Assembly (NCBI GenBank): GCA_049799955.1
Contig: JBARIW010000063.1
Span: forward strand, 1 to 64,000
Reading direction: 5' to 3'
DNA length: 64,000 bases
Origin: JBGTFE01 sp049799955
GTDB taxonomy: Bacteria; Acidobacteriota; Blastocatellia; Pyrinomonadales; Pyrinomonadaceae
Program-made: the position numbers and the translations under genes
Shown here: one piece after another, positions 15,482 through 22,850 of the stretch
Layout of the letters: the number at the start of each line of letters is the position of its first letter
Numbering within the stretch: the stretch's first letter is position 1
Notes under the pieces: generated by a model
Databases searched by the model: none
Seen by the model: the letters and a program-made list of their open reading frames with translations, nothing else
Told to the model about the DNA's origin: nothing

Positions 15482-16201
15482 TTAATCGATTTCACGCCAT
15501 TGTTTCCCAGATTCGACCAGTTCGTCAAGTTTTGTTTGCAATTCCTGCCGTTTATTTTCGATTTCCGCATCGTCAGCGTCTTTTTCGACATAGACCGGCT
15601 CACTGATAAAAACTCTGGCGCGCGTAAAAGGTTTGGGAATTTGCAGCTTGTCCCAGCTTTTTATCGTCCAGTGATTTTTTGTTTCGACCGAAAAAGGCAT
15701 CACCGGATTTCCTGTTTTTTTCGCCAGCAGAACAGCGCCTGTTTTGGCAACATAGCGCGGACCTTTCGGACCATCGACGGTAAAGCCTGCGGGCAAATCT
15801 TTTTTCATCAATCGAATCAAACTGACGAGCGCGCCGACGCCGCCGCGCGTCGATGAACCGCGTACCGCGCCGTAGCCGAAACGCTGTATAAAACGCGCGA
15901 TGTATTCGCCGTCGAAGCTTTGCGAAGTTATCACGACAATTCCGCGATTGCGGAAATAATAAGTCGCCAAAAATATACGATTGTGCCAGAAAGCGTAAAT
16001 CGGAATTTTGCCGTCGTTAGGGATTTTTTCGAAATTTTCCCAGCCTTCGACTTCAAATTTTACGGTTTTTCCAATCAGGCTAATCAGCGCGTAAAAAACC
16101 CAATCGGCGGCGCGAATTGAAAATCTCTCCCGCAGAGAATAATCTTTAAGAGGCACAAATTCGTAAACTTCCTGAAAGTTTTTTCGTAAAATTTCCGGCA
16201 T
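15482..16201 (-). CDS. DUF374-type lysophospholipid/lipid A acyltransferase-like protein
   Basis: 239 residues. The acyltransferase block AFWHNRIFLATYYF carries the His of motif I in altered form, followed by GYGAVRGSSTRGG and GFTVDGPKGPRYVAKTG, the conserved DUF374 motifs. Members are related to the KdtA-associated lipid A acyltransferases of the inner membrane. The exact acyl acceptor is unknown. Confidence 0.85.
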   Translation of the reverse strand: MPEILRKNFQEVYEFVPLKDYSLRERFSIRAADWVFYALISLIGKTVKFEVEGWENFEKIPNDGKIPIYAFWHNRIFLATYYFRNRGIVVITSQSFDGEYIARFIQRFGYGAVRGSSTRGGVGALVSLIRLMKKDLPAGFTVDGPKGPRYVAKTGAVLLAKKTGNPVMPFSVETKNHWTIKSWDKLQIPKPFTRARVFISEPVYVEKDADDAEIENKRQELQTKLDELVESGKQWREID

Positions 16202-16309
16202 CGCTAGAGAATTTCTATCAATTTAGGTTATTATGTGCAACAAAGAGTTTCATTTTATCGTTAAATTTTGGTAGAAACCGCCTTTTTCTACAAATCCCGG
16301 AAGGAGTAA

Positions 16310-17122
16310 ATGCAAAGACGAATCTTAATTGTTGACGACCACGACGATTTGAGCAGCGCGCTTGAAGAGGTTTTCAGCAAAGCCGGTTATTTCGTGAAAA
16401 CGACCGAAAGCCGCGACGAAGCCGTTCGATTGGATGAAACGCACGATTATGACGTAGTTATCACCGACCTCGACGGCGATGCCGCTTTTCCCGAAGAAAA
16501 CGCGGAAACGGACGACCAATGCCTCCCGACACTCGAAGCCGACGATTCGGGTCGAAGCTTTGTCAGAGCCTTCAAGATTTGCGCGACCAATTTTAGGCGC
16601 GAAAATTTTAGCGAAGAAGAATTAAAACACGTTTTTGAAACGATTTTGAATTATAAAGCGCTGCATGTCGATAAAACTCAGCTAGTCAATCAAATCCGCG
16701 AAAAAATCGAGTTCGAGTTTCCGAGCGCGATTTCATTAATGCACAATATTCTCGATTATCTGATGAAACGCGTCGAAAAAGTCGGCGTGATAAATCCCGA
16801 AAGCTCGAATCTTTTCATCGCTCTCGACGAAGCTTTCGTCAACGCCGTCAAACACGGAAACAAATTCGACAAAGACAAAATCGTCAGAGTTTCGGCGGAA
16901 GTTTCGCCCACCGAAGCGCGTTTTACCATCGAAGACGAAGGCGAAGGCTTTGACGTTCAATCCATTCCGGACCCGCGCAATCCCGAAAATCTCTTCAAAA
17001 CCTCCGGTCGCGGCGTCCTTTTTATCTACAACATAATGGACGAAGTAAAATACAACGAGCGCGGCAATCGCCTGACAATGGTGAAAAAGTCGGAAGTCCC
17101 AAGTCCCAAGTCCCAAATCTGA
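16310..17122 (+). CDS. response regulator fused to RsbW-like ATP-binding domain
   Basis: 270 residues. Residues 1-55 form a receiver start (ILIVDDHDD) with phospho-acceptor Asp53 in VVITDLDGD; the usual receiver middle is interrupted by an acidic stretch. From about residue 160 a HATPase_c domain of the anti-sigma type follows (LFIALDEAFVNAVKHGNK, IEDEGEGFDV, SGRGVLFIYNIMDEV). This resembles switch proteins that control a sigma factor or anti-sigma antagonist. The last residues (SEVPSPKSQI) are encoded by a 7-bp tandem repeat. A strong GGAAGGAG site precedes the ATG. Confidence 0.85.
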   Translation: MQRRILIVDDHDDLSSALEEVFSKAGYFVKTTESRDEAVRLDETHDYDVVITDLDGDAAFPEENAETDDQCLPTLEADDSGRSFVRAFKICATNFRRENFSEEELKHVFETILNYKALHVDKTQLVNQIREKIEFEFPSAISLMHNILDYLMKRVEKVGVINPESSNLFIALDEAFVNAVKHGNKFDKDKIVRVSAEVSPTEARFTIEDEGEGFDVQSIPDPRNPENLFKTSGRGVLFIYNIMDEVKYNERGNRLTMVKKSEVPSPKSQI

Positions 17123-17203
17123 AATTTCAGGCGCATAATTCAAAATATTAAGTCGATAATCGACGCTTGACTTGAGACCTGGGACTTGGGACATTGGACT
17201 TAT
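17087..17203. repeat. inverted heptamer repeat (unit AAGTCCC / GGACTTG)
   Basis: Left array 17087-17121: five consecutive 7-mers based on AAGTCCC. Right array 17169-17203: five 7-mers based on GACTTGG, the complement. About 47 bases lie between. The left array covers the last codons and stop of the response regulator; the right array ends at the nadE start. A closely related array (same GACTTGA-GACCTGG pair) occurs inside the E2 gene at 24017. Confidence 0.85.
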
Positions 17204-17205
17204 CT

Positions 17206-18870
17206 ATGAAAGTTACAATCGGGCAAATCAACACGACCAACGGCGACATCGAAGGCAATGTCGCTAAAATTTTGCAGGCAATCGAGAAGGCAAAAGCCGA
17301 CGGCTCGGATTTCGTCATTCTGCCGGAAGGCGTAACGCACGGCTACACCTCGCAGGATTGGTTTCTCGATAAAGATATTGTCGAGGCGATTGAAGAGCCT
17401 TTGAAGAAAATCATTCCGGCGACGCAGGGAATTACGGCGATTGTCGGGACGTTTCGCAAAACGAACGACGCGAACGGTCGCAAATTATTTAATTCGGCGG
17501 CTGTGATTCACAACGGCGAGCTGCTCGGATTTGCCGACAAAACGCTTTTGCCCGAATACGACGTTTTCGACGACCCGCGATATTTCGAGCCTGCCGACGC
17601 GCGGAAAATGTTTGAAATCGGCGGAAAGAAAATCGGCGTCGTCGTCTGCGAAGATTTCTGGAACGATAAGACTTTCTGGCGCGAGCGCCTTTATGACGTT
17701 GACCCGGCTGACGAATTGATTATGCAGGGCGCGGACGTGATTATTTCCATCAACGCTTCGCCGTATAACAAAGGCAAAATCAAGCTTCGCTGCGATATGG
17801 TCGCGCATCGCGCGCGGCAGCAGAAAACGCCGATTGTGTTTGTCAATTTAATCGGCGGAAACGACGGAATCGTTTTCGACGGGGCGAGCTTAATCGCCGA
17901 TGAAGAAGGCGACATAATATTGCAGGCGGCGGCTTTTGACGAATTTATCGAAACCGTCGAATTGGACGTTCGCAAGCCCGATTCGCGCGGAATTACGGGC
18001 GAAGAATGCGAATCGATTCGGCAGGCGCTGGTTCTCGGAATCAAGGATTACGCGCGCAAAAATCGTTTTACGAAATGCCTGCTCGGACTTTCCGGCGGAA
18101 TCGATTCGGCGCTGGTCGCGGCTCTCGCGTGCGAAGCATTAGGCGCGGAAAATGTTTTGTCGGTGATGATGCCTTCGCCGTTTTCGTCAGAGGGAAGTAT
18201 TAAACATTCGGAAGAACTGGCGCGAAACCTGGGAATGCCGACGCGCCTCGAACCGATTTCCGGCGCGTTTGAAGTTCTTTTAAATCAGATGAATCTGCAC
18301 AAACCTTCGCACGGCGGCGAAAATCTTGCGGCGGAAAATATGCAGTCGCGCCTGCGCGGCGTTATTTTGATGACGATTTCCAACGCCGAAGGTCGTCTGC
18401 TGCTTTCGACCGGAAACAAATCCGAATTAGCGGTCGGTTATTGCACGCTTTACGGCGACACGAACGGCGGTTTGGCTGTTCTCGGCGACGTTCTTAAAAC
18501 TGAAGTTTTCCAGATTGCGCGGCACATCAATCAAAGCGCCGGGCGCGAAATTATACCGAACGCGATTATCGACAAAAAGCCTTCGGCAGAATTAGCGCCG
18601 AATCAATTTGACCAGGACACTCTTCCGCCGTATGAACTTATGGACCCGATTCTGGAGCTTTATTTCGAGCAGAAATTCTCGCCCGAACAAATTATCAGCG
18701 AAGGACACAACGCCGAATTAGTCTATAACTTGCTCAATAAAGTCGAATCTCCCGCCAACGAGTTCAAGCGCAAACAGCTTCCGCCGACGCTCATAATTTC
18801 CCGAAACGCAATCGGCGTCGGCAGGCGCAGACCTGTAACGCACAAATATCGCCGGAATCTGAAAAATTAA
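17206..18870 (+). CDS. nadE: glutamine-dependent NAD+ synthetase
   Basis: 554 residues from the ATG at 17206; an in-frame TTG at 17194 is not preferred because it lies in the repeat. N-terminal nitrilase-type glutaminase domain (VILPEGV with catalytic Glu41, ADKTLLPEYDVF with Lys, VVVCEDFW with Cys) and C-terminal synthetase domain with the PPi-loop GLSGGIDSAL. It makes NAD from deamido-NAD, ATP and glutamine. Two domains in one chain are standard for this class. Followed by the hairpin at 18907-18969. Confidence 0.95.
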   Translation: MKVTIGQINTTNGDIEGNVAKILQAIEKAKADGSDFVILPEGVTHGYTSQDWFLDKDIVEAIEEPLKKIIPATQGITAIVGTFRKTNDANGRKLFNSAAVIHNGELLGFADKTLLPEYDVFDDPRYFEPADARKMFEIGGKKIGVVVCEDFWNDKTFWRERLYDVDPADELIMQGADVIISINASPYNKGKIKLRCDMVAHRARQQKTPIVFVNLIGGNDGIVFDGASLIADEEGDIILQAAAFDEFIETVELDVRKPDSRGITGEECESIRQALVLGIKDYARKNRFTKCLLGLSGGIDSALVAALACEALGAENVLSVMMPSPFSSEGSIKHSEELARNLGMPTRLEPISGAFEVLLNQMNLHKPSHGGENLAAENMQSRLRGVILMTISNAEGRLLLSTGNKSELAVGYCTLYGDTNGGLAVLGDVLKTEVFQIARHINQSAGREIIPNAIIDKKPSAELAPNQFDQDTLPPYELMDPILELYFEQKFSPEQIISEGHNAELVYNLLNKVESPANEFKRKQLPPTLIISRNAIGVGRRRPVTHKYRRNLKN

Positions 18871-18906
18871 AAATATCTCAAAAAAATTAAAGAATCCTGC
18901 AAGAAC

Positions 18907-18969
18907 AAAAAATCGCTCCGTTCTTTTGAACAAGGCACAAGCCGGAATAAAAGTTTGGGAGCGATTTTT
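18907..18969 (+). promoter_or_regulatory. inverted repeat that can sequester the ribosome binding site of the next gene
   Basis: AAAAATCGCTCC (near 18908-18919) and its exact complement GGAGCGATTTTT (18958-18969) flank about 38 bases. The second arm contains the GGGAG ribosome binding site and touches the ATG at 18970. A small inner hairpin GTTC-TTTT-GAAC lies at 18920-18931. It could also act as the nadE terminator. Either way the start site would be closed when the stem forms. Confidence 0.6.
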
Positions 18970-19518
18970 ATGTCGAAATTTACAAATCCATTAGATAACG
19001 TCAGCGTTGCATCGCCTTGCGCACAGGATTGGAACGCGATGGTCGGCAGCGAGCGCAAGCGTTATTGCGGCGATTGCAAACTGAATGTTTACAACCTTTC
19101 GGGAATGACGCGCGCGGAAGCTGAAAATTTGATTATGAACGCGGAAGGTCGTCTTTGCGTGAGATTTTACAAACGCCCGGATGGAACGATTTTGACAAAA
19201 GATTGTCCGGTCGGCTGGCAGGCGATTAAACGCCGCGTTTCGCGTACGGCGGCGGCGTTTGCTTCCTTGTTTTTCGGTCTGCTCGGCGGTCTTGGATTTG
19301 CGACGGCTTATACGCAGTCGAAAGAAATCAAAGTCGGACGTTTTCTGCCGGTTTTTACTTCGACGCCGGACAGAGTCGTGATGGGAAATATGGCGATTCC
19401 TACGCCAACGCCGAAAGCATCGCCGACGCCGAATAATTACGCTACTATGGGCGTGATGGCGCGTCCCGTGAATGAAAAAGAAAGCGTGAAGGGAAAAACT
19501 TCTACGTCGAGAGATTAG
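18970..19518 (+). CDS. TM protein with conserved SPC...YCGDC...VYNLS domain
   Basis: 182 residues from the ATG at 18970 (GGGAG site). Conserved cytoplasmic-side domain: SPCAQDWNAM, then RYCGDCKLNVYNLSGMT, RAEAENLI, GRLCVRFY, DGTI, TKDCPVGW; the paired Cys and further Cys suggest a zinc or redox site. A hydrophobic stretch follows (AAAFASLFFGLLGGLGFATAY) and a Pro/Thr-rich tail. I have seen this pattern in many acidobacterial and cyanobacterial proteins of unknown role. Its tandem paralogue is at 19674-20219. No function is assigned. Confidence 0.75.
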   Translation: MSKFTNPLDNVSVASPCAQDWNAMVGSERKRYCGDCKLNVYNLSGMTRAEAENLIMNAEGRLCVRFYKRPDGTILTKDCPVGWQAIKRRVSRTAAAFASLFFGLLGGLGFATAYTQSKEIKVGRFLPVFTSTPDRVVMGNMAIPTPTPKASPTPNNYATMGVMARPVNEKESVKGKTSTSRD

Positions 19519-19578
19519 ATTGAAGCGCCGAATGACGATTTTATAGAACAGTCTCCAGCCCCGTCATTCAGCTTCAAA

Positions 19579-19620
19579 GGCGGAACTCATTTACAGCAGA
19601 TGAGTTCCGCCGTTTTATTT
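19579..19620 (+). terminator. rho-independent terminator between the two paralogous genes
   Basis: GGCGGAACTCAT (19579-19590) pairs perfectly with ATGAGTTCCGCC (19600-19611) around 9 bases, followed by GTTTTATTT. The two tandem paralogues therefore probably have separate transcripts. Confidence 0.85.
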
Positions 19621-19673
19621 AATAATTTTGGAACAAAATTCGAATTCGGGTGTCTAAATAGACGGAGGCTTTT

Positions 19674-20219
19674 ATGAAAAAATTTACAAATCCGCTTGAT
19701 AACATTCGCATCGCGTCGCCGTGCAAAGCCGATTGGAATGAAATGATGGGAAATGAGCGCCGCAAATTTTGCGCCGAATGCAAATTGAACGTTTACAATT
19801 TGTCGGGAATGACGCGCGCGGAAGCCGAAAATCTTCTGATAAATTCGGAAGGTCGCGTCTGCGTGAGATTTTATCGCCGCACGGACGGAAGCATCATCAC
19901 GCGCGATTGCCCGGTCGGCTGGAAGGCTTTAAAACAGCGTGTCTCGAAAGCTGCGACCGCTTTTGTGTCGGTTGTTTTCGGCATCGTCAGCGGTTTGGGA
20001 TTAACGGCGCTTTTCAGCCAGCCGGAAGAAGAGAATAATGTGGTGAAATCGACTGTCGAATCGAGAATTTCAAAAGTGAATGTTATTCCGTTTGAGCCGA
20101 TTTCGACTCCTGAAATTAAGAAAAATGCTGTAATGGGAGATGTATCGCTTCCGATAGCGGGAAGACCTGTCAATTTAAACATTATTCGCCAACAGATAAA
20201 AGATGACCGGAAACGTTAA
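19674..20219 (+). CDS. TM protein with SPC...FCAEC...VYNLS domain (tandem paralogue)
   Basis: 181 residues; a GGAGG site precedes the ATG. The N-terminal 85 residues match the preceding gene nearly residue for residue (FTNPLDN, SPCKADWNEMMGNERR, FCAECKLNVYNLSGMTRAEAENLL, GRVCVRFYRR, TRDCPVGWKALKQR). A TM helix (ATAFVSVVFGIVSGLGLTALF) and a variable tail follow. The conserved cysteines are kept in both, so they probably matter. Its end overlaps the VWFA gene on the opposite strand by 4 bases. Confidence 0.75.
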   Translation: MKKFTNPLDNIRIASPCKADWNEMMGNERRKFCAECKLNVYNLSGMTRAEAENLLINSEGRVCVRFYRRTDGSIITRDCPVGWKALKQRVSKAATAFVSVVFGIVSGLGLTALFSQPEEENNVVKSTVESRISKVNVIPFEPISTPEIKKNAVMGDVSLPIAGRPVNLNIIRQQIKDDRKR

Positions 20220-21337
20220 TTTTTCACAAAATAACCTTTTCGCGCGCGAAGCTTATAATTCTGCGGATTTTGCAGATTGACGTTTAATTTCACATATCTG
20301 TTTACCGGAAAATCGGCTTCCGAATAATACTGAACGAGATACTGCGCCTGAAGCTCGTTGGCAAGACCGCGAAAAATTTTGGTCAAAGCCTCGGCGTTGA
20401 GCCGTATATTTTGCGAATTCTGCATCGCGATTTTTGAGCTTGCCGTCGGCAGAAACTTCGGCAGATACGCCGTTCCGCCCGTCTCGTCGGCAAATTTTTG
20501 TAAATTAGACTGACCGAACTGGCTCATTTTGTTAAATTGAAAAGAGCCGCCCGCAGGATTTATCGAATAAAAAACCGCGTCGGCGTTTTGCAGGCTCTGC
20601 AAAACTCTTGCCTGCTCGCGGAGAGCGGCTTCGTTGCGATTTTTGACGGTTATTTCATAAAGAGCTTTCGAATCAATCGTATCTATCTTTTTGCCGAGCT
20701 TATTATAGCCGTCCTGAATCGCTTTTCTGATTCGCTCGCTGTTTGTATCCTCGCCATCGGAAATAGCCACGATAACCCTGCGCGTACCTTGCCGACCGTT
20801 TTTCCGCAGATATTCGGCGGCGGCGGAAATCGCGTCGTAAAACGCCGTAAACTGTTTGGTCGGCTTGATGTTTTTAATGGCGGCGGCAGAGTTCTGAGCC
20901 GTATCGCGCGCCTGAATCAGCATAGGACGCTCGCCGATTGTAAAAATCGTCGCGCGGTCGTCGGGGCGCATCACTTCCTGCAAAAACTGCGCGGCGGTTT
21001 CCTGTTCAAACTGAAACATCGCGTCCGTGCTCGCCGAAACGTCGAAAAGCAGAGCGATTTCGAGCGGAACTTTCTCGGCGTCGGAAACCTGAGCGATTTC
21101 CTGCGGATTGTTTTCTTCCAAAATGCCAAAGTCTTGCGCTTTTAAGCCTAAAACCGGCTGACCTGCCGCATTTATAACCGAAACGGGAACGACGACCAGA
21201 CGCGATTCTATTTTTAATTCGCCGTCATCTTCTTCGATTTTATTCGGCGTCGGCGTGGGCTGTGTGGTTTGGGCAAAAGCGGAAAGCGAGAAAGAAAAAA
21301 TTATTGCGAATATAAATGTAAAGCGCTGCAATTTCAC
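20216..21337 (-). CDS. secreted VWFA-related (TIGR03436-like) domain protein
   Basis: 373 residues from the GTG at 21337, chosen because GAGG lies 8 bases before it and a signal peptide (KLQRFTFIFAIIFSFSLSAFAQ) starts there; an upstream ATG at 21370 is possible. The VWA domain has the MIDAS motif DVSASTD (family DxSxS), IFTIGERPML, AISDGEDTNS and KKIDTIDSKALYEI. This type is frequent in Acidobacteriota. Probably periplasmic or cell-surface; ligand unknown. OmpA lies upstream, separated by an inverted 7-mer repeat. Confidence 0.85.
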   Translation of the reverse strand: MKLQRFTFIFAIIFSFSLSAFAQTTQPTPTPNKIEEDDGELKIESRLVVVPVSVINAAGQPVLGLKAQDFGILEENNPQEIAQVSDAEKVPLEIALLFDVSASTDAMFQFEQETAAQFLQEVMRPDDRATIFTIGERPMLIQARDTAQNSAAAIKNIKPTKQFTAFYDAISAAAEYLRKNGRQGTRRVIVAISDGEDTNSERIRKAIQDGYNKLGKKIDTIDSKALYEITVKNRNEAALREQARVLQSLQNADAVFYSINPAGGSFQFNKMSQFGQSNLQKFADETGGTAYLPKFLPTASSKIAMQNSQNIRLNAEALTKIFRGLANELQAQYLVQYYSEADFPVNRYVKLNVNLQNPQNYKLRARKGYFVKN

Positions 21338-21371
21338 GGTTTTTACCTCAAAGAATTTAATCCGGCTCAAA

Positions 21372-21434
21372 AAGTAAGAGGGCAGAAGGTGGAAAAACGT
21401 TTGCCGCTTTTCACCTTTGCCTGCCCTCTTTTAA
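21372..21434. repeat. inverted heptamer repeat / terminator-like stem downstream of ompA
   Basis: Left array of 7-mers (AAGTAAG, AGGGCAG, AAGGTGG) and right array (CTTTTCA, CCTTTGC, CTGCCCT) are approximate complements with a short spacer. On the minus strand it ends ompA transcription with a T-rich run, and lies immediately upstream of the VWFA gene. Confidence 0.7.
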
Positions 21435-21441
21435 TTCAAAA

Positions 21442-22413
21442 TTATTCCTGGTCTGCGGTTGTCGTCGGACGAACCTCGACGTTTTGATTCAAACCACGGC
21501 TGACCATTAGTTTGACTTCGACGCGACGGTTCTGTTCACGACCTTCTTTGGTTGTGTTGTCGGCAACTGCCTGCAATTCACCAAAACCATACGATTGTCC
21601 GATTCTGCGAAGCGGAATGTTGTGCGTTTCGACCAGATAATCAATCACCGCCTGAGCGCGTCTCTGGCTCAAAGCTTTATTTTTCGCCGTGCCGCCTTCA
21701 GCCGAAGCAAAACCCGTGATTTCGATAACGTAGCCTTTGAGCTGTAATGCCGCCGTGGCAACTTCGTCAAGAGCGGCTTTGGATTCGGTTGAAAGAACCG
21801 CGCTGTTGACTTTGAAATTAACCGTCTGGGTTGACTGAACCACGTAATCGTCTAACGAAGTGATTCTCTGATTTGTCGCGTTGACTGCGGCAACTGCGGC
21901 GTCCGCCGTGTCCTGAGCAGCTTTCGCGCCGCCGCGGGCGGCATTGGAAACTGCAACTAATTCGTCAATTTGTCCGGAAATGCGCTCGGCATTCTGTTCA
22001 GCCTGCGTCAGACGCTCTTCTGCGGGCGCGACACGGCTTTCGATTGATTGGGCAACCGCGAGGTCGTCTTTATCGAAACGAACCTTTGTAGCCGCCAGAG
22101 CGCCGGTCGTGTCGCCGCGTCCTTCGACTTCCATATTCAAGCCGCGAACGATAGCTTCGAGCGGCGTCGTTTTGCTGCCGCCGAAAAATCCGCCTTTCGT
22201 CTTAATGCTTGTGGCAGAAGTTAAAACGACTTTCGTTTCAACGCCGGTCGTGTCTCGAATCGTAAAGCTGCTGGCGTCTTTGGCGACGACAACGCCTTGA
22301 ATTTTATACTTCTGACCGCTGGTCAAAGTGCGCGTCTGCACATCCGTCTGCGCGAAAATGCTCGCTGTACCAAGCAAAACTGCTAAAAACAAAACTGAAA
22401 TTCTTCTCAACAT
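21442..22413 (-). CDS. OmpA family protein with DUF5666-like N-terminal domain
   Basis: 323 residues. Signal peptide (MLRRISVLFLAVLLGTASIFAQ). Residues about 25-120 form a beta domain (KYKIQGVVVAKDASSFTIRDTTG) resembling DUF5666. An Ala/Glu-rich coiled-coil stretch follows (AEERLTQAEQNAERISGQIDE). The C-terminus is an OmpA peptidoglycan-binding domain (VNFKVNSAVLS, ITGFASAEGG, LSQRRAQAVIDYL, NRRVEVKLM). It tethers the outer membrane or a periplasmic complex to peptidoglycan. Confidence 0.88.
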   Translation of the reverse strand: MLRRISVLFLAVLLGTASIFAQTDVQTRTLTSGQKYKIQGVVVAKDASSFTIRDTTGVETKVVLTSATSIKTKGGFFGGSKTTPLEAIVRGLNMEVEGRGDTTGALAATKVRFDKDDLAVAQSIESRVAPAEERLTQAEQNAERISGQIDELVAVSNAARGGAKAAQDTADAAVAAVNATNQRITSLDDYVVQSTQTVNFKVNSAVLSTESKAALDEVATAALQLKGYVIEITGFASAEGGTAKNKALSQRRAQAVIDYLVETHNIPLRRIGQSYGFGELQAVADNTTKEGREQNRRVEVKLMVSRGLNQNVEVRPTTTADQE

Positions 22414-22850
22414 ACTATAAACTCCCTTTGTAAAATTAAAATTCCCCGGAAAACTAATAAGTTGGGACGCAGATTTTTATGTTCCGGTTGTCAAAAAAAG
22501 AAATGTTTTGACGCTGTCCCAAATATTGTTTATCTGATATTAGATTGCAAATTTTGACTTAAGCTTTTCTTAACTCAGCCAATCTTAATTAAATTTCCGA
22601 GTTCTTGTAGAACTATTATTCCTGCCAAACTTCTTTCAACTATTGTGCCAAAAAGCACAAAAGGCGGAAAATCTGCCCGAAACATTTATAAACAAAGCAA
22701 TTATTCATCTGCGACTTATCTGTATCATATTAATACAAATAATTAAATTTAACGAGGAGAGTGTTTTGTTCTAGTTCAAACAAAACATTCGGGAAAGTTT
22801 TATTACGGAAAGTGAAAAGGTAATCTGCTCCACTTTCCGTAACATTTATC
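22414..22850. other. 437-base gap upstream of ompA and downstream of the E2 gene
   Basis: No gene is visible. It holds a 12-bp inverted repeat at 22803-22842 near the E2 stop, a small palindrome TTGTGC-CAAAAA-GCACAA near 22644, and TTGGGAC (22462) matched by GTCCCAA (22515), which may be a loose stem in the ompA leader. The ompA promoter must lie here; I could not identify it. Confidence 0.5.
22803..22842 (-). terminator. 12-bp inverted repeat after the E2 gene
   Basis: TTACGGAAAGTG (22803-22814) and CACTTTCCGTAA (22831-22842) are exact complements with a 16-base loop. It lies 8 bases beyond the E2 stop on the minus strand. No strong T run follows, so terminator function is likely but not certain. 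Confidence 0.65.

Noticed and set aside
15466..15603. Upstream extension of the small TM protein at 15295
   Set aside because: The extension lies over the acyltransferase gene; the ATG at 15465 has its own AGAGGTG site.
17194..17205. TTG start for nadE
   Set aside because: It lies in the repeat and has no clear ribosome binding site; the ATG at 17206 fits the family N-terminus.
20537..21145. Plus-strand frame of 202 codons
   Set aside because: Antisense of the VWFA protein, and it has no ribosome binding site.
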